A stretch of 64,000 nucleotides of DNA from Avimonas intestinalis (lineage in GTDB: Bacteria; Bacillota; Clostridia; Oscillospirales; Acutalibacteraceae), in the NCBI GenBank assembly GCA_904380375.1, contig CAJFID010000007.1, positions 48,537 to 112,536 of the forward strand, read 5' to 3'. The notes under the pieces were generated by a model. It did no database searches and was not told the DNA's origin. It saw nothing but the letters and a program-made list of their open reading frames with translations. Every line of letters begins with the position of its first letter. Within the stretch, counting starts at the first letter, position 1. Shown piece after piece: positions 18,228 to 26,410 of the stretch. Made by a program: the position numbers and the translations under genes.

Positions 18228-19146
18228 CACGTCGCCGGATATGGCCGTGTCCCTCTGCGGCGTAACGCTGAAAAATCCCGTGATTGCCGCATCCGGTACC
18301 TTCGGTTATGGGATGGAATACAACGAATTTTATCCGGTTTCCCGCCTTGGGGGGATTGCCTGCAAGGGGACCACGCTGCGGGAGCGGCTGGGAAACCCCG
18401 CCCCCCGGATTGCGGAGACGCCGTCGGGGATGCTCAACAGCGTTGGGCTCCAGAATCCGGGCGTGGAGATGTTCCTTTCCATTTATCTTCCTTGGCTTAA
18501 GCAGCAGGGGACGGCGGTGATCGCGAATATTGCCGGCAATTCCGTAGAGGATTACTGTGCGATGGCGGAGCGGCTGCACGATTCCGATGTTGACCTGATT
18601 GAGCTCAATATATCCTGCCCGAACGTTAAGCACGGCGGGGTGAATTTCGGGACCTCCTGCGACAGCGTGGCCCAGGTGACAGAGGAGGTCAAAAAGCGCT
18701 GCGGCAAGCCGTTGATGGTCAAACTCACCCCGAACGTAACCAGCATCGGGGACATCGCGGCGGCGGCGGAAGCGGCCGGCGCGGATGCCCTTTCCCTGAT
18801 CAACACCTTGACCGGTATGCGCATTGACATCCGCACCCGCCGCCCGATCCTGCGAAACAATACCGGCGGCCTGTCTGGGCCGGCGGTATTCCCTGTCGCC
18901 GTCCGGATGGTGCGGGAGGTATACAAACGGGTCAAAATCCCGGTCGTCGGGATGGGGGGCATTTCTACTTGGGAGGATGCCGCCGAAATGATGATCGCCG
19001 GCGCCGCCGCCGTCCAGGTGGGGACCGCCAATTTCCGCGATCCGATGGCCTGCGTGAAAATCATTGACGGCTTGCAGGAGTTTGCAAGGCAAAATGGTCT
19101 CCAAAGCATTGCGGAGTTGACCGGCACGGTTGCCGAATGGGAATAA
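18220..19146 (+). CDS. pyrD: Dihydroorotate dehydrogenase, class 1B catalytic subunit
   Basis: Oxidises dihydroorotate to orotate with FMN, and with PyrK uses NAD+ as acceptor. Family marks are NPVIAASGTFGYG, ELNISCPNVKHGG with the class 1 catalytic cysteine, KLTPNVT, and the FMN phosphate loop GMGGISTWEDAAEM. The 308-residue length fits. AAGGAGG sits nine bases before ATG 18220, inside the end of pyrK. pyrB and pyrE, needed to complete UMP synthesis, are not in the window. Confidence 0.97.
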   Translation: MPNTSPDMAVSLCGVTLKNPVIAASGTFGYGMEYNEFYPVSRLGGIACKGTTLRERLGNPAPRIAETPSGMLNSVGLQNPGVEMFLSIYLPWLKQQGTAVIANIAGNSVEDYCAMAERLHDSDVDLIELNISCPNVKHGGVNFGTSCDSVAQVTEEVKKRCGKPLMVKLTPNVTSIGDIAAAAEAAGADALSLINTLTGMRIDIRTRRPILRNNTGGLSGPAVFPVAVRMVREVYKRVKIPVVGMGGISTWEDAAEMMIAGAAAVQVGTANFRDPMACVKIIDGLQEFARQNGLQSIAELTGTVAEWE

Positions 19147-19187
19147 GCCCGTAGGGACAGCAGGTGTAGATAGTAGGGGGCAGGGAG

Positions 19188-19619
19188 ATGCAGACGACCG
19201 GAAAAATCCTAGGCGTGGATTTGGGGACGGTGCGCACGGGGATCGCGGTGTCCGATCCCTCCGGTCTGCTGGCCGCACCGGTGGGGACTGTTACCCAGCG
19301 GGATCTTGAGCGCCTGGCGGAGCAGGTAGCCCAAACGGCACAGGAGCAGGCGGCAGTGGAAATCGTGGTCGGCCATCCGCGCAATATGGACGGCACGCGG
19401 GGCGAGAGCGCCCGGAGGGCGGAGCAATTTGCCGAAAAGCTCCGCGACCTAACCGGCCTTCCCGTTTCGCTTTGGGATGAGCGGATGACAACGGTTTCGG
19501 CAATCGGCATTCTGAACCAGACCAATACGCGGGGGCAAAAGCGCAAGGCGGTGGTGGATACTGTGGCGGCTACCATCATCTTGCAGGATTACCTCGATTA
19601 TAAACGATCGCAGCGCTGA
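19188..19619 (+). CDS. ruvX: Pre-16S rRNA processing nuclease / Holliday-junction resolvase-like protein
   Basis: YqgF/RuvX family RNase H-fold protein, 143 residues. The first acidic motif is GVDLGTVRTGIAVSD, then VVGHPRNMDGTRG, and the last acidic motif is DERMTTVSA; all are intact. In E. coli it completes the 16S rRNA 5' end. It is the last gene of the pyrimidine transcription unit, 41 bases after pyrD, and is followed by a terminator. Confidence 0.94.
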   Translation: MQTTGKILGVDLGTVRTGIAVSDPSGLLAAPVGTVTQRDLERLAEQVAQTAQEQAAVEIVVGHPRNMDGTRGESARRAEQFAEKLRDLTGLPVSLWDERMTTVSAIGILNQTNTRGQKRKAVVDTVAATIILQDYLDYKRSQR

Positions 19620-19781
19620 AAGGACGTATAGCGCAGGGGACGAGGGGATCCGCAGGTTAAAGTTAGCCGATTCCCTGACTGAAAAGGCAGGGTTTGGGCC
19701 CGGATCTTGACGGGTGATTTGCCAGCAACGTCTGTGAAGAGGCGCGTAGAAGGCTTTTTTGTGCGGCGTTTGAGTCTCTTG

Positions 19782-19824
19782 CATAGAAAGAGGGCGGCGA
19801 AATTTTCGCCGCCCTTTTTCTATG
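19782..19824. terminator. Bidirectional terminator between ruvX and purL
   Basis: GGGCGGCGAAA and its complement form the core, extended by AGAAA/TTTCT-type arms (CATAG ... CTATG at the outer ends). A U-tract exists on both strands, fitting two converging operons. Confidence 0.88.
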
Positions 19825-19832
19825 CCTTTTCC

Positions 19833-22800
19833 TTAAGCAAAATACCGTACGCCGCTGAGGAAAAGCTTCTGATCCTTTTCACCAGGCACGTTCTTTAACA
19901 GATCCGTCCCCTGCCGTTCACTATGCCCCATTTTGCCGAATACCCGGCCGTCGGGGGAGGTAATCCCCTCAATGGCGCAGAGGGAGCCGTTCGGGTTCCA
20001 CTCAATAGAGGCGGAAGGCGTGCCTTCGGGGTCGACATACTGCGTGGCAATCTGGCCGTTGGCTGCCAACATGCGGAGCGTTTCCTCCGTGGCGTAGAAA
20101 CGGCCTTCCCCGTGGGATACCGGGATGCAGTGAAGCTCGCCCGCTTCGCATCCTGCCAGCCAGGGCGACTTCACCGACGTCACCCGCGTATAAACCATCC
20201 GGCTTACGTGACGGCCCAGGGTGTTGAAGGTCAGCGTCGGGTCGTCCTGCTTGAGGGAAGTGATCCGGCCGTAGGGGACAAGCCCCAGCTTAATCAGCGC
20301 TTGGAATCCGTTGCAGATGCCGAGCATCAGGCCGTCCCGCTGCTCAAGCAGTTCCGTTACCGCCTCCGCGATACGGGGATTACGGAAGGTGGTGGCGATA
20401 AACTTGCCCGAGCCGTCCGGTTCGTCGCCGCCGGAAAAACCGCCGGGGAGCATGACGATCTGGGCATCCCGAATCGCTTTTTCCATGCGGAGGATGGTTT
20501 CCTCAATCGCCGCCGGAGAGAGGTTCTTGACCACCAGCACCTCCGGCTTTGCGCCGGCCTTTTCAAAGGCGCGGGCCGTATCGTATTCGCAGTTGGTGCC
20601 TGGGAAAACCGGGATAAATACCCGCGGGCGCGCGGTATGCACCGCCGGCGCCGCCGTATTGCGCTGCCCGTACAGCGGGATGTCCGGAACCATCGAGGGT
20701 TCCTGCTTCGGAGCGTTCGGGAAAACCGGCTCCAGCGGGGCCACCCAGCGTTCAATCAGCTCGTCCAGGGAAAGCTCCTGGCCGTCAATGATGACCTCTT
20801 CCTCGTCCACCGTAGTGCCGAGAAGCTTATATTCCAGCCCTTCCAGGCACATATCGCCTTCCTTGAGTTCCACGACAAAGGAACCGGCCAGCGGAGCGAA
20901 CAGGGTGGCGCGGTCAATATCCCGATTGAAGGCAAAACCGATTTTGTTGCCGAAGCACATCCGTGCCACGGCCGCCGCGGCGCCGCCTTCCCGTACCACG
21001 GAGGCGGCGCTGATGACGCCGTACTGGACCAGCTTGGAAATTTCGTCCATCAATTCCTTGGCCTTTTTCCAATCGGGCAGGCGGGTCTCCGGATTGACCG
21101 GCAGCGGCAGGAAGGCGACCAGCGAACCGGGATGCTGGAAAGCGGCGGTCCCGGTCTTCTTGGCTGAGGTAATGTCGCAGGTAAAGCTGACCAGGGTGGG
21201 GGGGACATCGAGCTCGTTGAAGCTGCCGGACATTGAATCCTTCCCGCCGATGGACGGCACCCCGAATTCCTTCTGCGCGACGAAGGCGCCCAGCAGGGCG
21301 GCCGCCGGCTTGCCCCAACGCTCCGGCACGTCGCGCAGCCGCTCAAAGTATTCCTGGAAGGTCAAGCGGGCCTTAAACGGGTCGGCGCCCATCGCGGCCA
21401 GCTTTGCCAGCGACAGGGTGACCGCATAGGCAGCGCCGTGGAAGGGGCTCCAACGGGAGATCCCCGGGATGAATCCGTAGGTCATGGCGGTGGCGGTATC
21501 GGTTTCTCCGGTGAGGACGGGGATTTTGGCCGTCATCCCTTCCTCCGGGGTAAGCTGATACCGCCCGGCAAAGGGCATCGTGACCGTTCCTGCGCCGATG
21601 CTGGCGTCAAACCGTTCAACCAGGCCCTTTTGGCAGGCAACCTCCAGCCGGCTGAGGTTCTCGCGGAACGCATCCGCCAGCGGGATGACCGCCAAGCCGG
21701 AGGGGATCGCCGTGCGGTATTCCGCATCGGGGTTCGGCGCCGTGATCACCGCTTTGGCCGTCTGGGTCACACCGTTGGTGTTCAAGAAGTCGCGGCGGAT
21801 ATCCACGACGGTATCGCCGCGCCAGCTCATGCGCAAGCGGGCCTCCTCGGTGACGACCGCGACGACGGTTGCCTCAAGATTTTCCTCCGCAGCCGCGGCA
21901 ATAAAAGCGTCCGTGTCCTTGGGGTCAAGGACCACGGCCATCCGCTCCTGGGATTCGGAAATTGCCAGCTCGGTCCCATCGAGCCCCTCGTATTTTTTCG
22001 GCACCTTGTCGAGGTCAATTTGCAGGCCGTCGGCCAACTCGCCGATCGCCACGCAGACGCCGCCGGCACCGAAGTCGTTGCAGCGCTTGATAAGCCGCGA
22101 CACATCGCCGTTGCGGAACAGCCGCTGGATTTTGCGTTCGGTCGGCGGGTTACCCTTTTGTACCTCCGCGCCGCAGGTGTCAATCGACTGGGAGTTATGC
22201 GCTTTTGAGGATCCCGTCGCGCCGCCGCAGCCGTCCCGGCCGGTCCGTCCGCCCAAAAGCACGATCACATCGCCCGGGACGGGGGTTTCCCGCACCACGT
22301 TTTCTTTGGGGGAGGCCCCGACCACGGCGCCGATCTCCAGCCGCTTAGCGACATAGCCGGGATCGTACAGCTCGGCAACCTGGCCGGTTGCCAGCCCGAT
22401 CTGGTTGCCGTAGGAGGAGTAGCCCGCCGCCGCGCCGGTGGTGATTTTCCGGCTGGGCAGCTTGCCCTCCAACGTGTTTTCGAGCGTCACGCGGGGATCG
22501 CCCGAACCGGTGACCCGCATCGCTTGATATACATAGGCACGCCCGGACAGCGGGTCGCGGATCGCACCGCCGAGACAGGTGGCCGCGCCGCCGAACGGCT
22601 CGATTTCAGTGGGGTGGTTGTGGGTTTCGTTTTTGAACTGTACCAGCCACTGCTCGGTCTTCCCGTCAATCTCAACCGGCACTTCAATGGAACAGGCGTT
22701 GATCTCCTCCGATTCGTCAAGGTCGGGGATCATCCCGCGCTTTTTCAGCAGCCGCATCCCCATCGTAGCCATATCCATCAGGGTGACGTTTTTCTGCGGC

Positions 22801-23606
22801 AGGCGGTCGCCGTATACCTCCTTGCGCGCATCGTAATAGGCGGCAAGCGCGTCTTCAATCGCCGCGGTGAGCGCGCCGCGCTGCACTTCAACTTCCGAAA
22901 GCTTTGTGAGGAAGGTGGTATGCCGGCAGTGGTCGGACCAATAGGTGTCGATCACCTTGAGCTCGGTGACGGAAGGGTTGCGCTTTTCCTGGTCACGGAA
23001 ATAGTCGCGGCAGAATATCAGGTCGGCGGGGGACATCGCAAACCCCATTGAACGCCAATAATCCTCTACTTGGGAGTCGGACATGGCGGTAAAGCCCTCC
23101 ACCCGCTGGACATTGTCAGGTACAGCGGCGGACAGGTCAAGCGTCTCCGGCTTTTCCAAGGAAGCGACGCGGGATTCCACCGGGTTGACTAGGTAATGCT
23201 GCACCCGCTGAAACTGCTCGTCCGTCAGCGCCCCCTTCAGGCAGATCACCCGGGCGGAGGCGACACGGGGACGTTCCCCCTGCGTGAGGAGCTGGACGCA
23301 CTGGGCGGCGGAATCGGCCCGCTGGTCATACTGCCCCGGCAGGTATTCCATGGCAAAAACCCGCCAGCCTTGGCCGGCGTCAAATTCTTCGTCGTAAACG
23401 TCGTCCGCGTTCGGCTCGGAAAACACGGTGCCCCGCGCCCGCTCAAATTCCTCCGCGGTCAGGCCTTCCACATCGTACCGGTTCAGCAGGCGGAGCGCCT
23501 CAATCGCCGTCATGCCCAGGTTATCCCGCAGGTCGTCCAGCATCTGGCGCGCTTCGACGTCAAAGCCGTCCCGCTTTTCCACGAAAACCCGAATCACGTT
23601 TGACAT
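19833..23606 (-). CDS. purL: Phosphoribosylformylglycinamidine synthase, single-chain
   Basis: Fourth step of purine synthesis: FGAR, glutamine and ATP give FGAM. At 1257 residues it is the large fused form used by many Clostridia (glutaminase joined at the C terminus). The synthase core includes the substrate motif FKNETHNHPTEIEPFGGA. The glutaminase domain keeps its nucleophile in GICNGFQ and the His/Glu region VSHGEGRFY, so glutamine use is intact here, unlike CarA. The start ATG follows TGAGGAATTG. It stands alone rather than in a pur cluster. Confidence 0.96.
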   Translation of the reverse strand: MSNVIRVFVEKRDGFDVEARQMLDDLRDNLGMTAIEALRLLNRYDVEGLTAEEFERARGTVFSEPNADDVYDEEFDAGQGWRVFAMEYLPGQYDQRADSAAQCVQLLTQGERPRVASARVICLKGALTDEQFQRVQHYLVNPVESRVASLEKPETLDLSAAVPDNVQRVEGFTAMSDSQVEDYWRSMGFAMSPADLIFCRDYFRDQEKRNPSVTELKVIDTYWSDHCRHTTFLTKLSEVEVQRGALTAAIEDALAAYYDARKEVYGDRLPQKNVTLMDMATMGMRLLKKRGMIPDLDESEEINACSIEVPVEIDGKTEQWLVQFKNETHNHPTEIEPFGGAATCLGGAIRDPLSGRAYVYQAMRVTGSGDPRVTLENTLEGKLPSRKITTGAAAGYSSYGNQIGLATGQVAELYDPGYVAKRLEIGAVVGASPKENVVRETPVPGDVIVLLGGRTGRDGCGGATGSSKAHNSQSIDTCGAEVQKGNPPTERKIQRLFRNGDVSRLIKRCNDFGAGGVCVAIGELADGLQIDLDKVPKKYEGLDGTELAISESQERMAVVLDPKDTDAFIAAAAEENLEATVVAVVTEEARLRMSWRGDTVVDIRRDFLNTNGVTQTAKAVITAPNPDAEYRTAIPSGLAVIPLADAFRENLSRLEVACQKGLVERFDASIGAGTVTMPFAGRYQLTPEEGMTAKIPVLTGETDTATAMTYGFIPGISRWSPFHGAAYAVTLSLAKLAAMGADPFKARLTFQEYFERLRDVPERWGKPAAALLGAFVAQKEFGVPSIGGKDSMSGSFNELDVPPTLVSFTCDITSAKKTGTAAFQHPGSLVAFLPLPVNPETRLPDWKKAKELMDEISKLVQYGVISAASVVREGGAAAAVARMCFGNKIGFAFNRDIDRATLFAPLAGSFVVELKEGDMCLEGLEYKLLGTTVDEEEVIIDGQELSLDELIERWVAPLEPVFPNAPKQEPSMVPDIPLYGQRNTAAPAVHTARPRVFIPVFPGTNCEYDTARAFEKAGAKPEVLVVKNLSPAAIEETILRMEKAIRDAQIVMLPGGFSGGDEPDGSGKFIATTFRNPRIAEAVTELLEQRDGLMLGICNGFQALIKLGLVPYGRITSLKQDDPTLTFNTLGRHVSRMVYTRVTSVKSPWLAGCEAGELHCIPVSHGEGRFYATEETLRMLAANGQIATQYVDPEGTPSASIEWNPNGSLCAIEGITSPDGRVFGKMGHSERQGTDLLKNVPGEKDQKLFLSGVRYFA

Positions 23607-23777
23607 AATTCAATTCCTCACTTTATAACAATAGATAATAGTAGCATACCATAAAAGTGAGCGAAGCAAAAGAGGAAACTTCGGAAAAAAGCAAAAGGAT
23701 TTCCTGCTTAGTTTTGTGCTCTTCGGTTGATAGAGAGCCAGCGATTTGCGCCATACCGCAGAATAGGGAAATGGCGC

Positions 23778-23806
23778 TTGATTCGCAGAAGAAAAAAGCC
23801 TATAAT
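23778..23806 (+). promoter_or_regulatory. Promoter of alr
   Basis: TTGATT (23778-23783), 17-base spacer, TATAAT (23801-23806), about 85 bases before the alr leader ends. A purL promoter must lie on the other strand between 23607 and 23700, but I could not pick a convincing one. Confidence 0.65.
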
Positions 23807-23898
23807 AAAATTTCAGCAAGCCATGTATTTTCCATGTCATACGATGTGATACGGCCGGCGTATTGCGGGCTTTGGCGAGATAGAAGGGGCGGAAACGG

Positions 23899-25089
23899 AT
23901 GACCGATTTTTTAAAACGTACCTGGGCGACAATTGACCTTGATGCCATCCAGCAGAATTGCCGTGCGATCATCGGCTCCCTTTCGGAGGGCTGCCGGATG
24001 ATGGCGATTGTAAAGGCCGATGCCTATGGGCATGGGGCGGCCTATGTTTCACGGGTTCTTGAGGAAACCGGGGCGGATTGGTTCGGCGTTTCCAACTTGG
24101 AAGAGGCACTGCAGATACGCAAAGCGGGGATTACCCGGCCTATCCTGATTCTCGGATATACCCCGGCCTGCGAGGCACGGCGGCTGGCGGCAAACGATGT
24201 CACCCAGACTGTCTGCAATGAGGAATTCGGCTGGGAGCTGAGCCGGGCGGCCTGCGAAGCGGGAGTGCAGGTCCGTGTCCACCTCAAGATGGACACGGGG
24301 ATGTCCCGCATCGGCTTCCTTTGTCAGCGGGAGCAGGAGCTGACAGAGGCGGTCGATCAGGCGGAAAGGGTTTGCCGCCTTCCCGGGTTGATTCCGGAGG
24401 GAATTTTCACCCACTTTGCCTCGGCCGACGAGGAGGCAGGGGAGGCGTTCACCCGTTTACAGTTTGCCTTGTTTGAGGGGATTATCGCCCGCTTGGCCGA
24501 GCGTGGGATCCGCTTTGCCCTCAAGCACTGCTGCAACAGCGCCGCGACGCTGCTGTATCCCGAAATGCACATGGATTTGGTGCGCCCGGGGCTGATCCTG
24601 TATGGCCTGCTGCCGGCCCCGTGGCTGGATGGGCGGCTTCCTCTCAGACCGGCAATGGAACTGAAAACCGCGGTTTCCATGGTCAAAGAGGTGCCTGCCG
24701 GCTCGGTGGTGAGCTATGGCCGCACCTACACGACCCAAACGGCTACCGCCTTGGCGACCGTGCCGATCGGCTACGCGGACGGCTATCCGCGGAGCTTTTC
24801 CAACCGGGCGAGTATGCTGGTAAAAGGGAGCCGCGCCTCGGTGGTGGGGCGGGTCTGCATGGACCAATGTATGCTTGATGTGACTGGCATCCCGGGAGTG
24901 CGGGAGGGGATGATGGTCACCGTGTTCGGCAGGGATCAGGGGGAAATCCTGCCCGTTGAGGAATTTGCGGCGCTGTCCGGCACCATTAACTATGAATCGA
25001 TCTGCTTGATTGGAAAACGGGTCCCCCGCGTATTCCTCCGCGGAGGCCAGCCGGTCGGGCAGCTTAATTATATCGTACCGGAGGAGTAA
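23899..25089 (+). CDS. alr: Alanine racemase
   Basis: PLP enzyme interconverting L- and D-alanine for peptidoglycan. In the 396-residue protein the PLP lysine lies in MAIVKADAYGHG near residue 38, the substrate-binding HLKMDTGMSRIGF follows, and the catalytic tyrosine region is PIGYADGYPRSFSN; VGRVCMDQCMLDVT is also family-typical. The start ATG lies after AAGGGGCGG. It has its own promoter and is followed 117 bases later by an AraC-type gene. Confidence 0.96.
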   Translation: MTDFLKRTWATIDLDAIQQNCRAIIGSLSEGCRMMAIVKADAYGHGAAYVSRVLEETGADWFGVSNLEEALQIRKAGITRPILILGYTPACEARRLAANDVTQTVCNEEFGWELSRAACEAGVQVRVHLKMDTGMSRIGFLCQREQELTEAVDQAERVCRLPGLIPEGIFTHFASADEEAGEAFTRLQFALFEGIIARLAERGIRFALKHCCNSAATLLYPEMHMDLVRPGLILYGLLPAPWLDGRLPLRPAMELKTAVSMVKEVPAGSVVSYGRTYTTQTATALATVPIGYADGYPRSFSNRASMLVKGSRASVVGRVCMDQCMLDVTGIPGVREGMMVTVFGRDQGEILPVEEFAALSGTINYESICLIGKRVPRVFLRGGQPVGQLNYIVPEE

Positions 25090-25206
25090 AAGGCCTGTAT
25101 AGCAGCCGCGCATCGGCGCGGCATATGCGCCGTCCGGAAAGATAGCAGGGAAAACGCCGGCGGGTGCGGATTTCGTCGTCCGCCGCTGTGCAGGGAGGGA
25201 CAAGCT

Positions 25207-26091
25207 ATGACGGATTACATCGCCACGTCGCTGGAAATCGCGCTTCCCATCCAAAAGGTTGTTACGGTCCATTATTTTGAATACGCCAAAAATTACGTGT
25301 TTGAGGGCGAGCGGCACAATTTCTGGGAGTTTCTTTATGTGGATAAGGGCGAAGTGGAGGTGATGGCCGGCGAGGTGGGATACCGGCTGCGGCAGGGGGA
25401 AATGATCTTCCACAAGCCCAACGAATTCCACAACGTCTATGCCAATGGAGTGGTCGCGCCAAATCTTGTCGTGATCTCGTTTGAATGCAGCGCGCCCGCG
25501 ATGGCTTATTTTGAGGGAAAAATCGTAACCGCCGGGGAGGAGGAGCGCACGCTGCTCGCCCGGATTATCCGGGAAGCGCGGAACGCCTTTTCCACGCCGC
25601 TTGACGATCCCCAGACCAAGGTGATGCAGCGGGCGTCCTGCCATGCCTTTGCCAGCGAGCAGATGATTGCCATCCTTTTGCAGGAGATGCTGATCGGGCT
25701 GATCCGGCGGGGCGCAGAGGATGACCGCGGGGTCAAAATATCTTCCTCGGTCAAAACCCGCTCTGACAACGATCTGGTGAAGCGAGTGATCGCCTACATG
25801 CAGGAAAACATTTACGGGAACCTGTCCTTTGCCCAGGTCTGTCGGTTTTCCGCGCAGAGTGCGACTAACCTGAAAACCATTTTTAAGGCGGTTACCGGCC
25901 GCGGCGTAATGGAATATTACCGCGGGATAAAGATTGAAGCCGCTAAAACCATGCTACGGGAGGGGGACGGCAACGTTACCCAGATTGCCGACCGTCTCGG
26001 CTACGCCTCCGTCCACTATTTTTCCCGCTACTTCAAGCAGGCCACCGGCATGACCCCCAGCGAATATACCCTATCGATCCAGGCAAAATAG
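25207..26091 (+). CDS. AraC-family transcriptional regulator with N-terminal cupin sensor
   Basis: A 294-residue protein. The N-terminal half (about 20-120) is a cupin-like AraC ligand domain (HNFWEFLYVDKGEVEVM, LRQGEMIFHKPNEFH). The C-terminal 100 residues hold the two AraC helix-turn-helix motifs (NLSFAQVCRFSAQSATNLKT and VTQIADRLGYASVHYFSRYF, ending with MTPSEY). The inducer and targets are unknown; no obvious sugar operon lies next to it. It is co-directional with alr. The start ATG follows GGGAGGGACAAGCT. Confidence 0.9.
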   Translation: MTDYIATSLEIALPIQKVVTVHYFEYAKNYVFEGERHNFWEFLYVDKGEVEVMAGEVGYRLRQGEMIFHKPNEFHNVYANGVVAPNLVVISFECSAPAMAYFEGKIVTAGEEERTLLARIIREARNAFSTPLDDPQTKVMQRASCHAFASEQMIAILLQEMLIGLIRRGAEDDRGVKISSSVKTRSDNDLVKRVIAYMQENIYGNLSFAQVCRFSAQSATNLKTIFKAVTGRGVMEYYRGIKIEAAKTMLREGDGNVTQIADRLGYASVHYFSRYFKQATGMTPSEYTLSIQAK

Positions 26092-26288
26092 CTTCGCGGG
26101 CAGCGCTTGAGAAAAAGGGAGAGGGCTTCTCCTTTGGAACAGAGCAACAGGGAGCGGCACAGCGAGGAAGGCTGTGCCGTTCCGGCGTGTCCGCGAGGGG
26201 GATATTTCTCGCGAGGCAGGAAGAGCAAAGAAGGAAAAAGAGCGAAGGCCCCCAGCGTTATTTCGGGCGCCATCGGAAATCTTCCTTT

Positions 26289-26391
26289 GAACCGAGAGGG
26301 CCGGCAAGGCATGCGCCTNNNNNNNNNNNNNNNNNNNNNNNNNNNNNNGAGGGCCGGCAAGGCATGCGCCTTGCCGGCCCTCTCGGTTGCA
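26289..26391. terminator. Perfect hairpin interrupted by the scaffold gap
   Basis: Right of the gap GAGGGCCGGCAAGGC-ATGC-GCCTTGCCGGCCCTC forms a hairpin (26349-26386). Left of the gap 26289-26318 repeats its left arm with five extra outer bases (AACCG...) that pair with CGGTT at the far right end. Joining the two edges at their shared 23 bases gives one 21-bp hairpin between the AraC gene and the minus-strand surface gene, probably a shared terminator. Confidence 0.7.
26319..26348. other. Assembly gap (30 N)
   Basis: Thirty undetermined bases. The 23 bases before (26296-26318) equal the 23 bases after (26349-26371), so the two contigs probably overlap rather than being separated. No gene call crosses it; 26092-26288 shows no supported gene. 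Confidence 0.95.
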
Positions 26392-26410
26392 TGAAAACGT
26401 GTGCCGTACT

